Source: Whitmania pigra (lineage: Eukaryota; Annelida; Clitellata; Hirudinida; Haemopidae). From it: DNA of 64,000 nucleotides. Positions 1-10,485 of the stretch are shown piece by piece. Below the pieces are notes generated by a model. The model did no database searches, was not told the origin of the DNA, and worked only from the letters and a program-made list of their open reading frames with translations. The stretch spans positions 912,001 to 976,000 of the forward strand of contig JAJTWR010000067.1 of assembly GCA_021613335.1 (NCBI GenBank), in the 5' to 3' direction. Numbering within the stretch: position 1 is the first letter of the stretch; each line of letters opens with the position of its first letter. Made by a program: the position numbers and the translations under genes.

Positions 1-385
1 TAACCTTTTAAAGATTTTAAAAAAATGTTAACTAAGATTTAATTGCAATATTTTTAAATGTTAATGTTGTAAATGCCAGTGTGCTTGTTGAGTCAAACGG
101 CGCCAAATGAATCTGTCAATATTGTCACGCATTCTCAAGAACCTGTATTCTATTTCTAATGTTTTGCGTTTCAATGTTAAAGTAATTCAACTGAATTAAA
201 AATAACAAAATGAATAATAAAATAAATAAATAATAATTTGAATTATAAATTCATAAATGTAAATAATAAACCATGCAAAATATAAAAATTGATAAATAAA
301 AGTAAAATTTGATTAATAAATTTTAACATTTAAGTAAAAATAAAATGAAATTATAAGAACGTAAATTCGAGAATTCAGCACCTAC

Positions 386-522
386 CCACATGTTATTTTT
401 CCACTGGTTCCATCGAACACTGGTTGATAAATTACCAAGTTACCACCCACAAATTGTGAAATCAACGTGTAAACCATTATTAATGACAGGAAGGCAGTTA
501 TTTGGCAGGATTGTGAGGTCAT
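386..522 (-). CDS. Exon 1 (signal peptide) of PAN-FReD gene A, partial
   Basis: This is the first coding exon of the leftmost member of the PAN-fibrinogen family; the other exons lie beyond the left edge. The ATG at 522-520 begins MTSQSCQITAFLSLIMV, a hydrophobic signal peptide ending near FVGG, then a short mature N-terminus ending in KITCG. The exon ends after TGTGG at a GTAGGT donor (385 downward), phase 2, as in copies B, C and D, and its 137 nt equal theirs. An upstream in-frame GTG would extend it, but the ATG directly precedes the hydrophobic core and is shared by all copies. Bases 1-385 are its first intron and match the introns of the other copies. The protein is inferred to be secreted; whether this copy is intact cannot be judged here. 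Confidence 0.72.
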
Positions 523-3500
523 GACTTTCAACAAATTAAATATGACGACAGATTGGAACTTCTGAGACACGAAACAAAATAATCACTTAGAAAAGATTTA
601 TGCGTGTTTATTGCATGACCCAATTATCTAGTAAGCAGATCAACTTATCTAAATTAATTTTATCAGCTGATTAATTTATTAATTAATTCGAAAGAAGCAT
701 TGATTAGGGAACAGATTTTACCAGCCGAACGCTTAGAGCAGAGAAGGCGGATCACCAAGTTTTAAAGCAGCTAAATGCATTCGGAAGAAATGAACTCACC
801 TGAGATTGAAAACAGAAAAGGCTGTTCTCTGCTTTATCGTTAATATTTTATGATGCCACCTGTTCATGAAGATGTCAGAAAAAATGATTAAGATTTTACT
901 TATGATTTTCCAAATTGTTTCCTTTTGATGAACACACGAAAACATTTGTCAATTTTTTTCCAATATTCCTAATTGTTTGGTTTGCATCGTCTGCAAAAGA
1001 TAATTGCGGTATGACACGAATGAGTTGTGTTGTGTTGCATTTGCCAACATATTATAATTAGTTTTATTTATAAATATTATATGTAATATGCATTCATAAA
1101 GTATTATATAATACATACAGAATAATATGATCTTAAAAAGATTATTATTGTTATCATGATTAGATATCGTTAATATATATTCCTTCATTTTGTTTTAATG
1201 TCATTATTCTTGCAGTATTCATATATTTAAAATTAAGACTTAACGATAAGGTGATAAAAGATGCAAATATAATTTCAACCTTTACTATTAATAATAAATT
1301 GTAAAAATAATGTAATAGAAAATAATATAAATCATATTATGTTGCATGATAGTTATTTGATTTGGTAATGAAATAATTATTTAATCTATTTAATTTATGA
1401 AAAGACGCTTTCAGTTAATCAGCCTCAAAATGCACTAAAAGGGAGGAAATAATGTTTTCGCTAGGAGACGTGAAGACCTGAGTAAGATAAAAAAGATAAA
1501 ATGATCTTAAAAGTTAGATAAACTGATCTACTAAATATGATAATTACTCTTCCTCAGATGGCAGCTTAATTTTTTTTATTGAAGGCAAAGGTAAAAATAG
1601 TCAATCAATATTCGAAATGTTATCAAGTGATACAAAAAGGAAAAATTCTACATTTTCAAAGTGTTTAAAATATCATTTGATCAACGATTTGTGAAAATTA
1701 TTATCTTTATCATTAATCGTAAAGATTTATTTTTAAATTTCTAAATAAAATTACAAAGCCAGTCAACAATACTCATTAATTTAATTAATTAAAACGAAAA
1801 CGACAAACTGGTGGAATTAATTTAGGACAGTTGTTGTAAACTTAACTAATTATCAAGAAAATTTACCAGCATTTATATATAGAGATTCAAAAATAGTAGA
1901 GCTGTGAACGATTAAAATTGAAAACTCAGCCTGAGTAAACAAAATTATTCGTACGTTCTTTGTGAGTGTTACCAGATAAATAATAATCTTCTGGCAATTG
2001 TTGATGCATTTGGAAAAGAACTAAATTGTTGAGGCTGGGAATCATTTAATGGCATGAATTCTCAAATATCCATAAGTGAAAAGAAATTTAATGTAATTCT
2101 TAAAAATGGTATAGTCGATCATAAAAATTATATTTAATTTTTAAATTTAATTATTTTATTTTCAACAAGGTTTCAACAAGATTTATAAAGTGCAAAATTG
2201 TTGAAAGGGTTTTATGGGAATCATTTAATCGCATGAATTTTCAAATATCCGTAGGTGAAATTATAATATGGCTAAAAATTTAAACAATGGATATAATTGA
2301 AAAATTGGTAAATCAAAACAGTTATATCTAATTAACATAATTAAATATTAACTAATTTGTTTGACGTCTAAAAATTAGATAAAATGAAAAAAAAAACCAA
2401 AAGCGACAAACTGTCAACGTAATCCTTTTGATAGTCGAATTTACTGGCGGGTGTTGGAAGGTGCTTGAACAAAGTTTAATCGTACTTCATTTCAAAAGGA
2501 CATTTGGCAACGCATGCGCCACTGTTGTTGACATTTCTGCAACCCTTTTAGATTGAAATATTATAAGAAATTATTATTAAACCTCAACCTTTGAAGTGCT
2601 AACAATATAGGTTAACTAAGGATTTTACTATTCTACATAGCAATAAATTAAACCGGAAATAAACCATTCTAGTTCTTAAATATTTTTTATACAAAAGGCC
2701 GCTTGCAATAGATTGTAAATTTTATAAAGATCGTCAAATAGTCCGTATAAATTCTTATTTGTATAACTTTGCAAAATTCGTCAAAAAATTATCACTTTTA
2801 CATCTTTTTATTTCACTTTATAATTATTTACTTCACAAATAGATTTTCACCAATCTTGTGGTTATATTCAATATTTGTCAAGTAAGTTGTCGTAATTCAC
2901 GATATAAATAAATATTTTAAAATTATTAAACGAGCAATTATCGGCTGTTCCAGTACAACCAGCAACATCATCGGAACAACAGACATCAGGTCGATCCTTC
3001 AGGCATCCTGTTCGACTCTTTGATTTGCAAGACTTCAACCTGACTGAATTGAAATTCTTACTCAATTTTCAACTTCAAAGGAAAGTTAACTAGCAATTAA
3101 GGTTTATACAAATATTCAATATTAATAAAAAATTAAGCTATACAGCTGCATTTTTTCATACAATATAAAAAGGCTTTGAGTTTTGCGAAAAACTGTGATC
3201 TTCAAAACTGAGGGGATATTTCCCTATAATGTTTAATGTAAAAATGTGTAATTTGTGTCCGAAATTAAACATGCGACTGATCATGCGCGATATCATGCGA
3301 CAGATGCATTTTTTTTATCAATCTATCGCTAGATTAATAATCACTCTGAGTTAATAAGCATTAATTTATTATGATATGCATGACTTGTTTTGTTAAGTTA
3401 CTTATACAATTAATTTCAGTTATAACTACATCATGTACTAAAAATATGATGTCAAAAAGATATTGAAGTTAATTTTAGACTACTCAAATATTGAATATTT

Positions 3501-3849
3501 CTATTTAGTAATTTTTAATAACACATTGTATAATTATAATTATAATAATACAAAAATGAAGACTTCTACATTCTCAGTTTTCAAAATATCATTTCATCTA
3601 ACAAATCAATGATTCGTCAAATATTATTACTAATCATAAAAAATTTAACAATTTATATTTAAAATCACAAAGTCAGTCAACTCATTAATTTAATCAAGGA
3701 AAATTGATTTTCAAAAATTGGCAATTATTGCATTAATAATTTGGCACGAATGATGTCATAAAAAAGTTAGTTTGTGAGAAAAACTAAATAACCCCTAAAT
3801 ATGAAAATAAAAGAAACGTGATTAGTTAATTACTTATGGAGGCATTTCC
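523..3849. repeat. Duplicated 5' spacer of gene A
   Basis: Non-coding AT-rich spacer that is repeated, with small changes, upstream of exon 1 in copies B (25447-27720), C (35480-42440, with inserts) and D (49697-50820). Landmarks shared by the copies include a stretch with AACTTATCTA and CAGCTGATTAATTTATTAATTA about 120-160 bp before the ATG and a TATTCGAAATGTTATCAAG stretch. Roughly 2050-3240 is extra relative to copy B and contains the EGFR-like exon described separately. I see no other gene here. Confidence 0.6.
2932..3043 (-). pseudogene. Isolated furin-like (EGFR cysteine-rich I type) exon
   Basis: An open stretch flanked by an AG acceptor (CAATTCAG before 3043) and a possible GT donor (after 2932). 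It encodes a cysteine-rich segment containing DVCCSDDVAGCTGTADNC. This fits the first furin-like domain of EGF receptors, where a CC pair is followed by an A-G-C-T-G run and further cysteines (family knowledge: CCHxxCAAGCTGP in vertebrate EGFR). No exon of the same gene is recognisable beside it, so it is most likely an orphan fragment. A knottin-like peptide was considered because of the cysteine density, but the ordered CC...AGCTG match argues for the receptor domain. It lies in a segment of about 1.2 kb absent from the equivalent spacer of copy B. Confidence 0.5.
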
Positions 3850-5191
3850 CAGTGTTGTAAAAATTACCTCATTTCGGTAACTAGTTACAAGTAAAAGTAA
3901 TACCTCAAAAAGCTACTTAAGTATAAGTAAGAGTATTGTCTCAAAAATTTACTCAAGTAAAAGTTAAAAGTTACAGCGTCTAAAAGTTACTTTTAAGTAC
4001 AAATTACAAGTAACTTTGATGCCGCCATTATTGTGATCATACATCATTCCGTATTATTTAAAAGGAATTGTTTCTCTTATCGTTAAAACAATTACTGGTA
4101 TTAACTGCTAGTACTAACAGTCATTAAGTAATAACATTTGAACTAATGCATTCTTTTGGTGTTTTTATTATTTATTACATTACAATCACAATCACAAATT
4201 TTTTTTTAATTTTTAACATAACTAAGTCCTCGAATAGTTTGTCACTCATTGTGGTCCTTCAGCTGTTCTTTGTCATACCAGCAGAGCTGAATAAACGTTC
4301 AACAGCTGCACTAGCTGGCAGAGGAGTGTTCAACTGGATAAATAAATTCTTCAGGGTATCGCTTCCAGTAATAATGTTCATGTCATCTGATCGGTCTCGA
4401 AGATACTGCATTAGAATATCAGTTGACCTTGTGCAATTGAAGAAACTGTCTTCAATACTGTCAGCATCAGATGAACGAGAGCTCAAAGCTCGTCCATTTT
4501 TGCTGCATTAGAAGATGCTATTTTGGCTACCAGTTTCTCATCAAGCTTGACAATCGTTAGCAACAGATATACCATATTCCTTAACTTCTGTTGGATGCAT
4601 GCGTTCCACGTGGTTCTTCAAGTTAGATGAAAAACCTTCATATGCTGAACATGTAGTTTTTTTACTTATATGATTTTCCTTTGATTGAAATCTGAACATT
4701 TTGTTCAAATACGGCCACGGACTATCTTCACTCTTGTTCCTCTTATCTTCGCTAACGACACTAAAAATGGTTTCAAATGAATCCATACTACGATATATTA
4801 AATCTTATATTATTATATGTATATAATATTATATATTAAAAAAGCTTCGGTATGACTAATCAACAATTTCCGATTTAAAACAAAAACGACCGGCGATAAC
4901 CACAATAACAAATGAGCGATGATCGGGAAGGGGAAGGTTCTCGAACGAACCAAAGAATAACAATCTAGAATTTAAATTTTTAAATAAATTAAACTAATTT
5001 AAAATGTTATTTATGTTACTTTGTAACGTCTTGCGCCAAAAAGGTAACGAATTAAAAGTATGACCAAAAATAGTAATTTGTTACAAGTAAGAGTACGAAA
5101 TTTTTTTTTTAATTGTTACAAGTAAAAATTACCAAAAAATGTAATTAATTACAGTAACGAATTACATGTAATTCGATACTGCACAACACTG
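3850..5191 (-). mobile_element. hAT-family element, internally deleted (copy 1)
   Basis: The termini are inverted (CAGTGTTGT at both ends), and the perfect 8-bp direct repeat GCATTTCC flanks them at 3842-3849 and 5192-5199. The same site is empty in copies B and C of the spacer (near 27642 and 42341). Subterminal regions carry many copies of a GTTACAAGTAA-like motif, as expected for transposase-binding repeats. Two coding pieces remain on the minus strand: an N-terminal part (4541-4786) with a zinc-finger-like segment and HVERMHP, and a C-terminal part (4259-4486) with the hAT dimerisation motif NTPLPASAAVERLFSSAG. The catalytic middle is missing, so this is a non-autonomous copy. Sister copies lie at 43737 and 56419. 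Confidence 0.85.
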
Positions 5192-5386
5192 GCATTTCCA
5201 CATACTGACCATGACTAATTTTGAATGTCGAGATAATTTAAAACGGCGGAGTGTCAAAGTAATTTTAAATTTATTTATTTAAGCTAATATTTAAAGTGCC
5301 AAAAGCATCCATGGCAGGATTTAAAAGGCACTGTTACGATCAAAAACAATCAGTTCTACAGTCGAGCGAGCTAGATTTTAGAAATT

Positions 5387-5805
5387 TTAGATGTTAATGG
5401 GAAGGTTAAATAAATGAGTTTTAAGCTTGTTTTTAAACAACATCAACGTTTCGGACGATCTGACGTGAGACGGGCGATCATTCCACGTCCTCGGTCCACA
5501 TGCATGAAAGGATCCGTCTCCGTAGTGCACGCGGCGGGTCTTTGGGAGGATAAAGTTTATGGTGTCAGACGAGCGGAGCGCGGCCCTTCCCTGTTGAGAT
5601 GCCGTTGTAGTGAGGAGTTTATGTGGGTATTGGGGAGACCGGTGAGTGTGAGCTTTATAGACTGTGAGAGCAATCTTGTAAGGTATTCGTTTTGTGATGG
5701 GGAGCCGGTGGAGTTCTTCCAGTAATGGTGATACATGATCAGCGAGCCGAGCATTGAAGATGAGCCTAGCTGCTGTATTCATGGGGTGCCGGACTATTGG
5801 ACGAA
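5387..5805 (-). pseudogene. L2-like LINE, C-terminal fragment
   Basis: The minus-strand translation shows the conserved tail that follows reverse transcriptase in L2/CR1-type LINEs: MNTAARLIFNAR, DHVSPLLEELHRLPI, YKIALTVYKA, CGPRTWNDRP, then a final LKTHLF. It runs to a stop at 5387. The 5' side is interrupted at about 5800 by an inverted-repeat insert; upstream RT coding resumes beyond it at about 6600, with both sides carrying an MNTA-x-RL version. It is a dead fragment of one split element. Confidence 0.8.
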
Positions 5806-6600
5806 GGAGACGATATAACGATATATCTAATTCGTTGTAAGATCTAATAATGTAATAATAACCAATATGTATAGGAATAAAAAAAAGATTTGATTTAATA
5901 AATGAAACTAGTAAATTCAATTTTATCGCCAGAGTTTCAAAATTTTATTGTTTCGAATAAATTTCAGGTTGTTTTTATGCATGTTTAATAATGGCAATAT
6001 TAATTAATTAAAGACATTTTTATAATTTAACAGGTATATATACCCAAACCAATCTCGATGTTGCGATCAGTGAAATGCCGACCAATAGGAAAATCGATGT
6101 TAAACAAATAGTGAGTGAGTGAGTAAGTGAATGAATTAATTAATCTAGGACGTCATTTCAGCATTTTCCAAAGGGAGAGGGGAAACCCTTGCATCGCTTG
6201 AGAAGAACTTTTTTAGCTTCTGACCAACATTCAGGGGGAGCAGACACTAGCAAAACCATCTGGTCTTAAGTCAGTCTAAAGCCGTTGCCCCCTCCAAATG
6301 GCGTCTATGACTAACCAACAAGACCAACCAATCAGTCAATCAATCAATCTTACAAATATTACTGCAAATACGTAGCCCCATCGATTTTACAATACTGGTG
6401 AACGAAGCACAAATTCTAAAACTCTGGCGAACAATTTAAATATATTATCTTTTATTCGTCGGTTCAAATTTGTATTTGTCATGTTTTATTTAAATATTTT
6501 GGTAGACAAAATAACGAATTGGTTCTTACAACGAATTTAAAAATTCGTCATAAGGTCTAATTCGTTATTCGTTATATCGTCTCTTTCGTTCAATAGTCTA
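5790..6600. mobile_element. Inverted-repeat insert splitting the L2-like LINE
   Basis: The left boundary reads CTATTGGACGAAGGAGACG followed by ATATAACGA; the right boundary is its imperfect reverse complement (TATCGTCTCTTTCGTTCAAT then AG). Together they form inverted termini of roughly 45 bp, including an AATTCGTTGTAAGA-like block. The interior (about 700 bp) is AT-rich with no coding potential. This looks like a small non-autonomous DNA element or foldback, but I could not define a clean target duplication, so a local inversion is an alternative. Confidence 0.45.
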
Positions 6601-7760
6601 GGAGCCGTATTCATGACCACTTGAAGTTTATGTAAAACCCATTTGCTGGAGCCATACAGAACTGAATTACAGCAGTCCAGCCTTGTCAAGACAAGCTGGA
6701 TCACAAGGGCTATAAGGACCTCTTGAGGCACTGAATGTCGTGCCTCCCTTAGGACACGGAGAGTAGAGAAACAAGCGGCGGCAATCTTTCCAGCATGATT
6801 TTCCATTGACAATGATGTGTCAAAGTAAACAGCTAAGTTTTTCCCTACTGCCGATGGAATAATACTAACTCCCAACAGTTGTACCGGTGAGGTGGGCATG
6901 CTTTGTGAAGCATGATGAAACCAGATGGCCTCCGTCTTGTCTTCATTCAATCTGAGTCGGTTCAATAAAGTCCAGGACGCAACTTCGCCAAAACACTCTG
7001 CCATGCGAAGAACAAGATGAGGCATATTGTGTGGCTCACAGAATGCATATATTTGCGTATCATCCGTCACTGGTGACTATGAAAGCCATGACGAGCAACA
7101 AGTTGCTCAATTTCTGCCACATAAAGTGAGAATAGAATCGGTCCGAGGACAGACCTCTGCAGGACTCCTGATGAGACATTTTGAGTAACTGGGTTTGCAG
7201 ATGCAGTTTCAATAAGTTGACTTCTGTTTCTTAAATAAGATCTAGGCCAGTCTAACGCCGTCTGGCGTATGGCAAATGTTTGATCGAGCCTCTCAATCAG
7301 GATGTTGGGATCCACTGTATCAAATGCCGCATACATGTCAAGGAGGAGAAGAATCGCCACGTTGCCTCTGTCAACTGCCATCCGAATATCAGAGACCAAC
7401 CTCAAAAACGCTGTTTCAGTTGAGTGATGCCGACGGTAAGCCGACTGAGTTGGTGGAAGTAGTGCATTTGCTTCAAGGTAGGTTAGGAATCGATTCAACA
7501 CCAATCGCTCCAAGAGCTTCGAGATGACACTGAGGTTAGATATGGGTCGGAAGGATAACGGCTGGTCAATCGGGAGGGTTTCTTTATCACTGGACTAACC
7601 CGACTAACTTTGAAGAGTGCGGGAACTTCTCCAGATGCCAGAAATTTATTAAATAATGAGGCAAGCAAAGGGGTTAATAACTCAGAGAGCTCCTTTAGAA
7701 GCCAGGTTGATCTTGCTTTGTTTATTTGGGAGGGACTTGACTAGTCGAGATACATCCTCA
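6537..7760 (-). pseudogene. L2-like LINE reverse transcriptase, decayed
   Basis: The minus-strand coding pieces 7513-7067 and 7070-6537 give a reverse transcriptase: SAYRRHHSTETAFLRL, LLLLDMYAAFDTVD (motif A region), SGVLQRSVLGPILFSLYV (normally VPQGSVLGP), then after a frameshift DDTQIYAF (the YADD region has lost its first residues) and the thumb region LNEDKTEAIWF. This family copies its RNA by target-primed reverse transcription. The frameshift, the damaged active site and absence of an endonuclease domain show it is inactive. Weak similarity continues to about 7760. Confidence 0.8.
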
Positions 7761-7829
7761 TACGACGTCTGTGACAAACATGATAACTCTGAACCCTGAT
7801 GATGGTCAGTAAAGTCAGTAAAATATTGG

Positions 7830-8498
7830 GTACTATCATCACCACAACAACGTATTTTATTATGTTATGTTTTATTAAGATTATGATGTCCACCTCCAAA
7901 CGGATCCACAAAATTATTTAAAATTTTAATTAATCAGCTCCTGGATGTTCAGACATTGAGACGATTTTAATATTTAGTGGACTAGGTTTTGCGGTATTTT
8001 AAGTACAGTTCGAATGAACAAGAACTGAAAGCACAGCTGTAGGACCTGAATGTTTGCTGAATAAGAGACTGTCAACTTTATTTTGGCAACAGCTCAGTGT
8101 CATATTACATCCGTACCGGAATTTTAACTCAATGCAAACTCATATTAAGAAAATGTTTTTTGGAATAAACTTACTAAGCCGTGTTTTAATCGACTATTTA
8201 CCATAAATATTTATTTTAAATTTTATTTCAAAAATACTCGGACATGATCAGCATAAAAAGGCTTCATCAATAACAACCATGCAAGACGAAAGTGAGAATT
8301 ATTCTGAAAAATTGCTACAAAATGACAATCTTGGGGGGAAAATGAGAATTGAATTTTAAATTGTCAAAATTTATTTTTCATCACTAAGTGATTAAATAAG
8401 TAAATAATATTCTCCTCATCACTATAGTCGTCATCAGCTTCATCGAAAAATGAGCATCTCAAATTATTGTACATTTCAATTATTCAACACCTCTGGTG
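7830..8498 (-). pseudogene. 3' remnant of a fifth PAN-FReD gene and its 3' spacer
   Basis: The sequence 7830-8463 matches the 3' flanks of copies B, C and D (for example 27720-28400 and 45140-45742). At 8464-8498 are the last 35 nt of the final FReD exon, including the TAA (8466-8464) and the codons for PEVLNN. Homology stops abruptly at 8498, where gypsy sequence begins. The rest of the gene is not found between here and copy B, so it was deleted or replaced when the gypsy element arrived or later rearranged. Confidence 0.7.
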
Positions 8499-8539
8499 CC
8501 AAGGCCAACAAATATATTAACATTACGTTCGTTTTTGGG

Positions 8540-9200
8540 ATCAGTGCAGTTCTACCACAAGTTCATCCCAAACCTTTCGACCATTGCGGAGCCGTTGACG
8601 AGTCTAACCAGAAAAGAAACACCCTAGATTTGGAGTTCCGAAGCAGAGAGGTCGTTTCAAAAGTTGAAGGATATCTTTGCGAAAGATTTGCAGCTTGCGC
8701 ATTTTGATAAAACTCTTCCTTTGGGAATTGCATGTGATGCATCAGATGTGGGCATCGGTGCAGTTTTGTTCCACCGATATCCGGATAGAAGTGAACGACC
8801 AATTTTACATGTTTCAAAGACACAAAAAAATTACAGTCAGATACATAAAGAAGCACTCTCGATCATTTACGCGCTTCAAAAATTCCATCAATATCTTTAC
8901 GGAAGAAAATTTATTTTAGTGACTGACAACAAACCCCTTTTGTCGATATTCAGTTCATCCAAACTGTGTTAGAGGAAAATCGTTTAGCTTGATGGGCATT
9001 GATACTTCATCAGTACGACCATTCAATAGAATACCGACGGTCAGAAAACCATGGTAACGCGGATGCTCTTAGTCGTTTACCAAGTGGGTAAGATTCCAAT
9101 TTTGACGTCGGTGAAGATGAAGAGGACAATCATACAGTTTGCACGATCAATGCCATCAGCAAACAAATCCGACCGACCGATTCTCAAACCTTAACAAAAG
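8540..9200 (+). pseudogene. Gypsy pol: RT end and RNase H, disrupted
   Basis: The sequence encodes the end of a gypsy reverse transcriptase (FYHKFIPNLS, EPLTSLTRK) and an RNase H domain with ACDASDVGIGAVLFH, HKEALSIIYALQKFHQYLYG and VTDNKPLLSIF, then [11 protein letters not shown]. An in-frame TAG interrupts it at about 8629 and further stops and a frameshift occur at 8970-9090. RNase H degrades RNA in RNA-DNA hybrids during reverse transcription. This is a decayed copy. Confidence 0.85.
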
Positions 9201-9229
9201 AATCCCGCAAAGACAAGGTAATTTCAACG

Positions 9230-10234
9230 GTGGTACGATTTTTAAAAGGGGGATGGCCTCGAGTGTTAGATGACACAATTCGACATTTTCAAAAGTTGGA
9301 AGATACTCTGACGGTGCAGAATGATTGTCTTATTTTCGGCAAGAGAATTGTTATTCCAGAGAAGAAGAGATCTCATGTTATGGATCTATTACACCTTGGT
9401 CACTGCGGTATGAGGAGGATGAAGCAGTTAGCACGATCGGTTGTTTACTGGCCGAGAATAAATTCCGACATTGAAGAGATGTGTAGGAAATGCACATCTT
9501 GCGCGGAACATCAAAACAACCCACCAAAGTTTGCGAACCATCCCTGGATGCTACCCAAAAGACCTTGGAGCAGAGTCCACATAGATCACGCGGTTAACTT
9601 CATGGGGAAGAACTGGTTGGTGATGGTTGATAGTTACTCTAAATACCCGTGCATCCATCCTACTTCAAGCATCACTTCGAGAACAACGATAGATTTACTC
9701 GAAGGGGATTTCGCCCACTTCGGGTATCCGCAGACCCTCGTAACAGACAATGCGCCAACGTTTACATCAGAGGAATTCCAGGAATATCTAAGAGAACAAG
9801 GTATTCTACACCTGAGAGGAGCACCTTACCAATCTGCTACAAACGGACAAGCGGAGAGATTGGTGCAGACATTCAAACAATCGTTGAGAAAATCGAGGCT
9901 TCCGTATGGCCAAGCATTACGGGAATTCCTAATTCAATACCGACGAACACCCTTGGAGTCAGGTCTTTCACCCAGTGAATTGTTAAACGGGAGACAACTA
10001 CGGAGAAAATTAGATGCACTTTTACCTTCGGTGTCTCAAATAGCCAAGCGTTTACAAAACAGACAGAACAAGCTTACGACCAACAAGAGAGCGAGCAACA
10101 CCAAATTCGATGTCGGGAAGTCCTGTTACGTACAACGCATCGGTCCGGGTAAGGATCGCGTTCCTAGATGGATCTCGGCAGTTGTAGTTCAAGTCTTGGG
10201 AATTCGCCATGTTTTGATACAGGCTGAAAAATAA
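9230..10234 (+). CDS. Gypsy integrase (pol fragment)
   Basis: A 334-residue open frame beginning inside pol. An HHCC zinc-binding region is visible (HLGHCGMRRM, then CRKCTSCAEH), followed by the DDE catalytic core: the first Asp in VHIDHAV, the second in LVTDNAPTF and the Glu in NGQAERLVQTF. A C-terminal basic region follows. Integrase inserts element cDNA into host DNA. The initial Met is not a genuine start; the natural product is a polyprotein. The frame stays open although upstream domains are broken. The family match is clear; activity is unlikely without the missing 5' half. Confidence 0.88.
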   Translation: MVRFLKGGWPRVLDDTIRHFQKLEDTLTVQNDCLIFGKRIVIPEKKRSHVMDLLHLGHCGMRRMKQLARSVVYWPRINSDIEEMCRKCTSCAEHQNNPPKFANHPWMLPKRPWSRVHIDHAVNFMGKNWLVMVDSYSKYPCIHPTSSITSRTTIDLLEGDFAHFGYPQTLVTDNAPTFTSEEFQEYLREQGILHLRGAPYQSATNGQAERLVQTFKQSLRKSRLPYGQALREFLIQYRRTPLESGLSPSELLNGRQLRRKLDALLPSVSQIAKRLQNRQNKLTTNKRASNTKFDVGKSCYVQRIGPGKDRVPRWISAVVVQVLGIRHVLIQAEK

Positions 10235-10485
10235 AAAATTATTATACAGGCCAAAAGGACCTACTTGGAAGAGGCACGTTGAGCAATTGAGGCCCAGACA
10301 CGGAGTAGATGAGGACGATGACCCAGGCATGGTGCCGGGTCCCACTCCAATTTCAAGAAATGTTCTACTTCCAACAACAATACGAACACCTGTACAACCG
10401 CCGAGAAGACCCAGAGGTCGACCAAGAGGACAAAGAAACTTCCAGCGACTAAACCTACCGGATCAAGAACTTACACTGCCTAGAG

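Noticed and set aside
2868..3065. Short cysteine-rich frame as a knottin or toxin-like peptide
   Set aside because: No signal peptide, and the CC...AGCTG order fits the EGFR furin-like domain better; flanking splice signals suggest an exon.
5414..5725. 103-codon plus-strand frame
   Set aside because: Shadow of the LINE tail coded on the minus strand.
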